A stretch of 64,000 nt of DNA from Paraconiothyrium sp. Pb-2020 (Eukaryota > Ascomycota > Dothideomycetes > Pleosporales > Didymosphaeriaceae): NCBI GenBank assembly GCA_022419385.1, contig JAJUBI010000007.1, forward strand, positions 1,893,768 to 1,957,767, given 5' to 3'. Shown one piece after another: positions 56,365 to 64,000 of this stretch. Every line of letters starts with the position of its first letter. Within the stretch, counting starts at the first letter, position 1. A program made the translations under genes and the position numbers. The notes below the pieces were generated by a model, which was not told the DNA's origin, ran no database searches, and was given only the letters and a program-made list of their open reading frames with translations.

Positions 56365-58224
56365 TCACATCTCCATTATTTCGGTCACGGGACTTGTTCG
56401 ACCATTTCGCGAACCCTCATGCTCGTTGAAACAGATTAGACCGAAAAACCCCTTGTGCATACAGGTCGTCGAAGAAACTGAAGTGGGCATAGGCGTGTGT
56501 TTGGACTTCCTTGACGTGGAAGGTAGGTCGGTCAGATCCAGACAGTCACCAAACCAACCACGATGTCTACAGCGCCGTGCCGAGGTTGGTGTAGGATACG
56601 AGCTTGTTGTCGTGGCACTAGGTACGGGTGCGGCCGACGGTTTAGCTTTAGTGGCAGAGGTTTCGTCGTCGTCTAAGCAGCCAAACCAGCCCGGAGTTTT
56701 GCAGGTGGACGTGGATGTACTCGAGGTCCTTTTATGGCTCTTCGTCGTAGTTACGTCGGTACTTGTGCTCTCATCAAGACATCCAAACCAACCTGGAGTT
56801 TTGCAGGTTTCGGTTCGCTTCCTCGTAGAGGTTGATGTTGATGTCGTCGTCTTTGTGGACACCGTGAACGAAGTCGTAGTATCTGTACCATTGCTCTCAA
56901 AGAACTCCCAGTTGAAGCAGTCCGTGCAATCCAGATACTGTTCACACTTGGCGGGCTCCTTGTACTTCTCCAATACCTGTTTGATGACGTTGACGATCTT
57001 ATGCGTGCCGATTCCTACCCGCCACCCGAAATCTTCCACGGTATCATAGACACACTTCTTCCCTGTATGACAAACGCTCTCCATGGCATATCCGCCCAGG
57101 GTGCACATACTCCCGGCCTGATTGCAGCTGCCCATGAAAATTGGGTCGGCGGTATGACCGAAATGGTGAACTGCTGTCATCTTACGCTTCTGCATCGAAC
57201 CAATCTCGTGGCCTGGAGGGACCGGTAGACCCAAGCGGGATGCTGGCATAGCGTCGGGGACCGCTTCAAAAGTGATAGCAGGATGTCCGTATGTCAGACT
57301 TATAAAGGAGGACACAGCACCTCCTAACGAGTGTCCTGCCATCCAGATCTCGGCTTTCGGGTACAGTGCTGTTACATTGTGGTACAGATCCCTAGCAGCG
57401 TAGTAGTACCTGTTCTTTTCTCTCAAAGCACCGACTAGGCATGTAGAATTACATGAATATACCGAGGCTTGGCAGTCGCATACTTGGCGCCAAAGATATT
57501 GGCCGCCTTGTCCACAACAGCAACTGAAGAACAAGTTGTCGTTGATCTTGTCATTGGTGGTAGTCTCGGTACCGTCGAAAAGCGCAGGCGAGGTCCCTTT
57601 CAATCCGATGACCACGGTCTCGTTCTTCGTGTCGGCGAAGATATGCCCACGCAGACCGTCTGCTTGCCAGCCGAAATCTTCTGTGTAATTGTAACCACCT
57701 TTCACATCCTCCCACTCGCCCGTGTTTGGCTCCAATATGTAGGCGTTCGCGGCCATCCGAGCGAACGTGAGAACAGAGTCCTTATCTGTTACGTTTGGAC
57801 CAGCTATCTCGTCGACTGTCCAGGCGTCTGCGAACAGTCTCACAGGCTTTCCGGTCATCCTACCCCAGTCTAGTATGCCGTTTATTGTTTCTTTGCTCCT
57901 ATCTTTCAGTCGTTGAATGGCCACGGTCTCCGATCTTACTATTAATGGAGGAACTGCCTCGCGCTCGGTTCTGTCGTCCTCGACCATCCATACTGCCGAA
58001 CTTTCTGGCACGTCAAGCCGCCTGTGAAGTTCTGGATATTTGTGTGTGCCATGGTGGAATATGTGTTTGAGCGAAAAGTCCTTGACTGCTTCGGTAGGGC
58101 GTTGCGGTGGTGTCGGCGGAGGTAGAAGGATGGGCGGTACCTCTGCGCTGGTCACGGCGAGGAAAGACAGCAGCAGAGAGGCTGTCACACGGGCAGTGCA
58201 AGTACAGTCGCGTCTTCGTCGCAT
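56365..58224 (-). CDS. atg15: Putative vacuolar lipase Atg15
   Basis: Single exon, 619 aa from the ATG at 58224 (frame above it opens only with GTG). Atg15 is the lipase that breaks down autophagic bodies and multivesicular-body vesicles in the vacuole. Residues 10-28 (VTASLLLSFLAVTSA) form the signal anchor. The class 3 lipase core has GLKGTSPALFDG, FFSCCCGQGGQYLWRQVCDC, the nucleophile elbow AGHSLGGAVSSF, MPASRLGLP, HFGHTADPIFMG and GIGTHKI with the catalytic Asp/His pair. Several NxT/NxS sites suit a glycoprotein. The C-terminal 190 residues are Ser/Thr-rich with four copies of a Cys/Trp module such as CKTPGWFGCLD. Confidence 0.95.
   Translation of the reverse strand: MRRRRDCTCTARVTASLLLSFLAVTSAEVPPILLPPPTPPQRPTEAVKDFSLKHIFHHGTHKYPELHRRLDVPESSAVWMVEDDRTEREAVPPLIVRSETVAIQRLKDRSKETINGILDWGRMTGKPVRLFADAWTVDEIAGPNVTDKDSVLTFARMAANAYILEPNTGEWEDVKGGYNYTEDFGWQADGLRGHIFADTKNETVVIGLKGTSPALFDGTETTTNDKINDNLFFSCCCGQGGQYLWRQVCDCQASVYSCNSTCLVGALREKNRYYYAARDLYHNVTALYPKAEIWMAGHSLGGAVSSFISLTYGHPAITFEAVPDAMPASRLGLPVPPGHEIGSMQKRKMTAVHHFGHTADPIFMGSCNQAGSMCTLGGYAMESVCHTGKKCVYDTVEDFGWRVGIGTHKIVNVIKQVLEKYKEPAKCEQYLDCTDCFNWEFFESNGTDTTTSFTVSTKTTTSTSTSTRKRTETCKTPGWFGCLDESTSTDVTTTKSHKRTSSTSTSTCKTPGWFGCLDDDETSATKAKPSAAPVPSATTTSSYPTPTSARRCRHRGWFGDCLDLTDLPSTSRKSKHTPMPTSVSSTTCMHKGFFGLICFNEHEGSRNGRTSPVTEIMEM
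56432..56810 (-). repeat. Four-copy Cys/Trp-Phe-Gly module in the Atg15 tail
   Basis: Units spaced about 100-130 bp apart encode CKTPGWFGCLDES, CKTPGWFGCLDDDE, CRHRGWFGDCLDL and CMHKGFFGLICF, separated by Ser/Thr-rich linkers. The first two are nearly identical; the last two have diverged, which fits duplication from an older motif. Confidence 0.8.
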
Positions 58225-58651
58225 GTTTGATCTTATGAACGGGCACTGATGCAGTATGTAGAACGAGATGTTTAATGCTCGGATGCGACTGATGACGCAA
58301 ACACATGAGCACGAGACAGTATGCGGCCCGGCACCGCGGAGAGCGCAGCGGAGGCAATGCGGCCTTTCCTTGCCCAGCGTAGCGTACCGATAGGGAGGCA
58401 CCCTTAGCTACCACCAGTTTCCCCACTACCATTCACGCCCTGGACGGTCACGCAAAGTCCCAGGAACCATCGGAGCCAGACGGGCGTAAGGGTGGCTATA
58501 AACAGAATCTAGACCCAACCCCACACAGACTTATCGCGCCGCACCACCGTATACGTACGACGTTCGTGGATTGAACTCGTTGGTATCACTTGGTTTGCAC
58601 ACGCGACGCATCTTGTGGGCACATTCGCTTCACTTCTCCCCCAGAGCCAGC
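58225..58651. promoter_or_regulatory. Divergent promoter region, atg15 / vps9
   Basis: These 427 bp separate the two start codons. A TATAAA element lies at 58497-58502, 150 bp before the vps9 start. Confidence 0.45.
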
Positions 58652-60861
58652 ATGGCCGACCGGCCCAGACGGCTTCATACGTCGAAGTCCTTCACACGTA
58701 TGGACTCACCTCAAGCAAAGACTCCGGAAAGCACTCTACAGGGTCCACTCATGCCTGCCATCCTCGACCCTTTGAAGGTTACGGCTACCCCAGAGGAGGA
58801 GGAAGGGCCTGCAGGCGACGATGTATTCGCATCTAAGGAGGATGAAGAGGAGGGGACGGAGCACCGGAGCGCACCAGAAGGCTTCGAGGAGCTACCAATA
58901 GAGATCCGCAGCTTGACAGAAAGGTAACACGAATGGCCCAAGAGCCTAGTTACGATTGACTTAATACTAGATTTCTCGAGTCGCTTTCTGCCAAAGTCCA
59001 TCCAAGCCCATTATCCGCCGACCGCTTGTCCGACCTATTCCAGGACTTCTACACCCACGCATCTGTCAAGATCAACACCCACATAGCTACTTTGTCTGCC
59101 CGTCTCAACAGCGACTCATATAAGAAGACATCCGCTTCTAGTCGGCCTGGCTCGATACGCTCGGTTAGCGGCGAAAGTGGCGAACAACAGATGCTCAGTG
59201 CATCTGAGATGGTCGACAGAAAGAAAGCAAGAAAATTACTGGAAGTCAAGCGGGCCTCGCTCGAGGAGGCTACGGAACGAGCTGTCTGTGAAAAGGTGTA
59301 TGATCGTATATGGCGGCACCGGAGTACGGATGACGAGGAAAGAGATCACAAGCTTCGGTCACGGACAGCTGCCTTGTCACTGGTGGGTATTGGTCTGAAA
59401 GAGCTGTTGATGACAGCCGAAGAGCTCACTGAAGAGGAGCGCAGGAAAACCAAAGAGCGTGAAGGGGAAATTAGAGAGGGGTTATCGACGGCCCGAGACG
59501 ATATACTTATGATGAGCGAAGAGAAGTACCCGCTTGGGAAGCTGCGCCATCTGACCGCTGCACACAAATCCATTGTCGAAGCTTTATCCAAGTTCTTTCC
59601 AGCTTCGTCTTCTGCAGATGAGATTCTGCCTACATTGATTTACACTCTCATCACCTTGGAACCATCGCGGCTCAACGCATACAGCGATCTGAAATTCATC
59701 CAAAGGTTTCGTGGCTCCACACGCATGGATGGCGAGACAGCCTACTGCTTGGTCAATCTGGAAGCGGCCGTGTCCTTTTTAGAGACCGTTGACCTGTCAT
59801 CTCTTCGAGCAGAAGAACCTGGTCCCAAAGAGAAAACTGGTTCCCGACCCCCCACACCACAAAAATCTGAGATAACTCCCATGCCACTCGGGTTGGCACA
59901 AGCCCCAGACTTGACTCAGACGCCAGCTACTCCGACTTCGTCAGCGATTCAACAGCCTCCAAGCCCTGGAACAAAGGCACAGCGTCGACTGAGCAATCTC
60001 ATCCAAACACAGACTACTCGCATAGAAGCCGCCTCGGATGCCGTCAAAGAGTCGATCCTAGACTCTGCTGACCAAGCCTTAGGGAGAATCAACAATACAC
60101 TCGATACAAGCTTTAAGTTTCTCTTCGGTCGAATGAAGGACCGCGATCCCAACAATCCGGTTCAAGAGCCAGTAGAGCTCCCCAAGACGCTAGAAGATGC
60201 GAGAAAATTAGTCAGTTCGCCCACGCGACTAGAAACAGAAGACGATACCGCAAGTGTAAGCGGTGCTAGCTCTAGTCATGGTGAAGAACGCGGCGAAGAG
60301 CAGTTCAGACCGGACTTGCAGGCACGGATGACAGATTTGTTTGGCGGTCGCCGCCAGCTGAGGGATCGCAGCGTAGACTCCACACAGTCTGGGGGCAGCG
60401 GCAAACGTGTAGCGTTCGATGCTAAACCGGCCTCAATAGCTCCGAAGAGTGAAACAACATCTCCCCAGACGAATACCTCGGCTGTCGATTCCCTCCGCAA
60501 CATGGGCAACAGCTTGAACCCGCTTAATCGCTTTGCAAGTATCAACGTCATTCCCAGGTTTGGTCGTACCGTGAGCCAGTCGACCACACCAGGCATGGGG
60601 ACGCCGACTTCCGAGGCGAATAGACAGTTACCTGCGGCAGCAACCGCGAATAGGTCGCTATCCGGGGAGGCGGCTGCACAAGTAGATGACAAGGGTGCGA
60701 GGGCGATCGCAGCTATAGAGGCACTAAAAAGGACGACTCCGCCAGTAAAACGATTTCTGGACGCGAAGGATTCGCAGGACTTGAAGTTGAAGGAGGTGGA
60801 TGAACTGTTGAAGGAGTACCAGAGGTTGGCTACCGCGCTCAAAGGCACAATCAACCATTGA
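58652..60861 (+). CDS. vps9: Vacuolar sorting protein 9, Rab5-type guanine nucleotide exchange factor
   Basis: The model is join(58652..58923,58971..60861), 720 aa. Vps9 activates endosomal Rab5/Vps21 GTPases. The N-terminus is Ser/Pro-rich and acidic. The helical bundle and VPS9 domain run about residues 150-370: ERAVCEKVYDRIWRHRSTDDEERDHKL, KYPLGKLRHLTAAHKSIVEAL, SADEILPTLIYTLITLEPSRLNAYSDLKFIQRF and GETAYCLVNLEAAVSFLETVD. The Asp of SADEILP and the Tyr of TLIYTLI are the usual catalytic features. The C-terminal half is disordered, unlike budding yeast Vps9 with its CUE domain; no CUE motif was seen. The 47-nt intron splits Arg91. The frame above 58652 is not needed. Confidence 0.93.
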
Positions 60862-61180
60862 GCTGCAGTGTGTGTGGCTTGCATTGCGTCGCGCCTTGAG
60901 TTAGAATTGGAAAGCTTTGGCAAGGGGCTTATAGTTTTGTAGATTAGCATGGCGTTGAACCAATAGCATCTTGATATGGCACCTTGTTTGTTTGTATAAT
61001 GTCAAGCATCTGAAAATATATGCGAACAGCTTGAGGTTCTGTTTGAATTCGAAACTGTTGAGCTAACCTAGAAGCGTAAGTCGTCAACACGCACTGACCA
61101 TAAACAAACATACTCCACGATTTGCGCATGCGAGCCTCACCACACCAGCTGCAGCCTCGATTTCTGGCAGTTTTTCCAAA
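60862..61180. other. Intergenic, vps9 3' flank and promoter of the next gene
   Basis: These 319 bp show no further feature. Confidence 0.4.
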
Positions 61181-63694
61181 ATGGCCGAGCCAATGGCTGA
61201 AACCTCGATAGAAAAGCTCAATGCGCTCAGCGCTACGTATACAGAAGACGACATTGACGTGACCACCTGGCACGAGCCGCCATCGTCGCCATTCGTATCG
61301 AACATCGACAGCGAGAACCAGGAGAACGTGGCACCTAATGTTCCTGCGGCGCCCAGCAAACTGCTTCCAAACTTTGAAGACGATGTCCCACAACCGGCCT
61401 TCAAGGCGTCACCAGAAAAGAAGTTTGGATTCAAAGAGCGGGCGAGTCCAGTCAAAATGTCGCCTAAGAAGCAGGCGTTGGGTGAATGTGAGGAGGACTT
61501 TTTGGGCAGTCCAACAAATCGTGTGAGCCCGAACAAGGCATCGCCTGTAAAGCAAATGGCCATGGAGCGTCCGGACTCTTCTATGAGCGGTCGGTCGCGC
61601 AGGAGCTCGCCCACCAAAACGTCCCGCAACCCTTCAGCCGAGTCATCCCACCGAGCACCCGCCTCGCACCCAGAAGACGAGATCGATTTGGAACCCACCC
61701 CATCCCAGCCTTTAGCTTCGCCGTACAAGGAGAGTGAATTGCGGGTTAAAGAGAGTTTGGCGGGCGCCATGCGCAACATGGAAGAGGTCCAGAGCGCAAG
61801 CTACGAGCGGACAACCACACACCAGTCTTCCGATGACATTGTTGGAGACGCAACATTTGACGACACTGAATGGAATCCGGATGGTCCGGAGGTGACATCT
61901 CTGGACATGGACGATACCAACTTCAGCATGTTTTCAGAGATGCCAGGTATTGACCTGACGAAGTTTGCCGCACTTCGGCAGAGCCCTACGAGAAATGGCC
62001 TAAATGATCCGGTAAGCGTACTCGAGCCGATTCACCTGAACTTAAAACTTAATGGGGTCTTGTAGTCTACACCCCGTGCTCGCGCTCCAATGACACCTTC
62101 CACCATTCAAACTGTTCGACGCTCTGAAAGGACGCCCTCCCCCACATTGCGCCCATCTCGGAAAGAAAATGATACCACAAACTTGCTCCTCGACTTCACA
62201 GCCCAATTGGAGGGTTTATCTGGCCCGGGTCGCAAGTCGCCGGCTCGTGGGCCACCCAAATCAGCAACTGAACCGAACTTGCTTTCGTATTATCAAAACC
62301 AACGCTCACCAGCGAAAGGAGGCTCATCAAATGTACCCTCTACTCCAAGCCAAAACCGCCAACTGTTGAACCTTTTAGACTTTGAGTTGCCGCCACCACC
62401 AACACCACGATCCATGCCTACTGTTACTATCAGAGAGCTTGAATCGCTAAAGTCAAACTTTCAATCCCAGATCTCCTCGCTCACAGCTAGCCTGTCTGGC
62501 AAGGAAGCTCAAGTCGAATCTTTAGTCAAAGCTGTATCAGATGCCGAACACCGCGTCGGTCAAGCGCAAGAATCACTCCGAGACGAGCGATCCGCGCGCG
62601 AGTATGCCGAAGCGCAAATGGAAGATTGGAAGAAGAAGGGCGAGGAAGTCCAAAAGCTCCTTCAAGATGTCCAAGCCGAGCTTGCTCGCAACGATGCCGA
62701 GCGCGAACAGCTGATCACTCGCCTCACTGAAGCTGAGAAACGCGCAGAAGACGCAGAGACACGCTCTTCAGATCTGGAGACCAAGGTCATCGAAGCGGAG
62801 AGCAAGAACGTCGATATGACCACTTTCCTTGACCCTGATGAGAATAACCAGAAAGTCTACTCGGAGATTGAGTGCCAGACTGCCATCGCGGAGAAAGTCA
62901 ACGAGGTTGCTCGAGATCTGCATGCTGCCTACAAGGCAAAGCACGAGAAAAAGATCAAGGCGCTCAAGGATAATTACCAGAAGAAAGCTGATGAGCGGTG
63001 TAAAGAGCTCCGTGTTCAAATCATTCGGCTGGAGCGCCAGGTCGAAGAAGCGGAGAAGAAGAGGGACGACACGTTCAGCAAGGTAGTTCCCACCGAGTAC
63101 ACAAAGACAGACGACAAAGACGCCTCTGCCATCCAAACAGCATCACAGCCGGAGGATTCCAAACTACTCGAACAACAGAAATCAGAGATCAATAATCTGA
63201 AAGCCAAGCTGGCAGGTCTCCAGTCGGAGCTTGAGTCCCTCCGCAAATCGCACGACACGGTGCTCCAGGACCTCGAAGCCGAGCGTGTAGAGAAGGGCGA
63301 GCTCGTCGCTGCCGCAGAGCAAATGCTTGCTATGTGCGGCGAAAAGATGGAAGAGATGCAGCAGGAAGACTTCCGCAAGAGCCAGCTCTCGTCCGCACCA
63401 CCACAAGCACAAGCACCTCCTGCAGAGCACCCACCGAATATGCGCTCTACGGGCTTCCTCGCCGGTAGTTCTGCCCCGCGCCCTGGCTCTGCCCTTGGGG
63501 GTGGACGACCTGGGAGCGCGATGGGTCATCAACGTGGCAATTCGGGCAGTACAAAGCCATCAGGACTGAGGGCGCCTGGTGGTGGTGGCTTTGGCTATGG
63601 CGGTCCCTCCGCGCTGAACAGGAGTACAAGTGGTGGTAAGAGCAGGATATTGAGCAACATCGAGAGAATGGGCGGTGCGCGTGGACAAGAGTAG
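61181..63694 (+). CDS. Coiled-coil protein, TACC/Alp7- or SnaD-like spindle pole candidate
   Basis: The model is join(61181..62011,62066..63694), 819 aa. The N-terminal 300 residues are disordered and full of basic Ser-Pro sites of the cyclin-dependent kinase type (SPEKK, SPVKMSPKK, SPNKASPVK, SPTKT). A helical region follows from about residue 410 to 690, including a long uninterrupted coiled coil (ESLKSNFQSQISSLTASL, then EKVNEVARDLHAAYKAKHEKKIKALKDNYQKKADERCKEL). The tail is Gly/Ser/Pro-rich (GSALGGGRPGSAMG, GGGGFGYGG) and ends SNIERMGGARGQE. SP-rich N-terminus plus C-terminal coiled coil fits fungal TACC-like or SnaD spindle pole proteins, but the family call is a pattern judgement. The 54-nt intron is in phase 0. 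Confidence 0.65.
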
Positions 63695-64000
63695 ATTTCT
63701 CGTCCGGGTGTGTATGGCCGGATTGCCCGCATCGCGAGTCAGGGTGGCTTCTCTCTGAGGGATATAGTGGCTTGGGCGGAGCAGGATGGGAACGAGGATA
63801 GGTCATCATGTGCATAATGCGTGGGTCGGTATAAGGTCTGGGCCAAAATGGCATGGAGTTGGTGTGTATATGTCCTATTGCTTTGTTGTCAGTGTCAGGA
63901 GTGTACAATACCACGGTGAAGTCTTATAGCTTTGATGGCTCGCGTTGCTCCTTGGATAGGCCGAAATCGTCCACCTAATCACTATATACAACTTGTCCCT
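63695..64000. other. 3' flank at the window end
   Basis: These 306 bp follow the last gene. A minus-strand frame (63447-63914) overlaps the coding tail and is a shadow. Nothing else was seen. Confidence 0.4.

Overview
The window is nuclear DNA of a filamentous ascomycete (Pezizomycotina; Dothideomycetes is my best guess but cannot be proved here). Evidence: gene density near one per 2.2 kb on both strands, many short introns (mostly 45-60 nt, GT-AG, with CTAAC/CTGAC-like branch sites), 27 protein-coding loci that nearly all read as single-copy housekeeping genes, and typical ascomycete families (Tof1, Mgm101, Atg11, Atg15, DUF7053, DUF3112). No transposon, CRISPR array or virus-like segment was seen. 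Exon structures were rebuilt by hand, checking splice-site dinucleotides, reading phase and family continuity.

Layout. 0-11.3 kb: tail of an unknown gene, a Ser/Pro-rich conserved protein (-), replication-fork factor Tof1 (-), mitochondrial 3-hydroxyacyl/butyryl-CoA dehydrogenase (+), HVA22/REEP-type ER protein (+), mitochondrial recombinase Mgm101 (-). 12.4-22.3 kb: cytochrome P450 (+), biotin-protein ligase (+), a doubtful or decaying small locus (17.7-18.6 kb), Dal5-type permease (-), DUF7053 protein (-). 24-31 kb: DUF3112 membrane protein (-), then a divergent pair, betaine-aldehyde dehydrogenase (-) and choline oxidase (+), which together convert choline to glycine betaine. 31.6-43.9 kb: DEAD-box helicase Dbp2 (-), Thi20-like HMP-P kinase/TenA fusion with 13 exons (-), F-box/LRR-like protein (-), checkpoint clamp subunit Rad9 (+), PWWP-like/BTB-like protein (-), signal peptidase Sec11 (+). 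44.4 kb: a tRNA-Gly(CCC) gene with a normal anticodon-loop intron plus an unusual 50-nt insertion in the T arm. 45.5-64 kb: Nhp6 (-), CENP-H-like kinetochore protein (-), Atg11 (+), a conserved two-helix membrane protein (+), lipase Atg15 (-), Vps9 (+), and a TACC-like coiled-coil protein (+).

Functional links. The choline oxidase/BADH pair shares a 0.78 kb intergenic region; the dehydrogenase ends in AKL (a peroxisomal PTS1) and the oxidase in QKL (PTS1-like), suggesting peroxisomal betaine synthesis. Genome-maintenance genes (Tof1, Mgm101, Rad9, CENP-H, TACC-like) and autophagy/endolysosome genes (Atg11, Atg15, Vps9) are frequent but are not arranged as obvious co-regulated clusters. The most unusual single object is the tRNA gene at 44402-44538; next are the long intron in the 3' part of dbp2 at a position known to carry a regulatory intron in yeasts, a GC-AG intron in the DUF3112 gene, and a 19-nt microexon in the thiamine gene.
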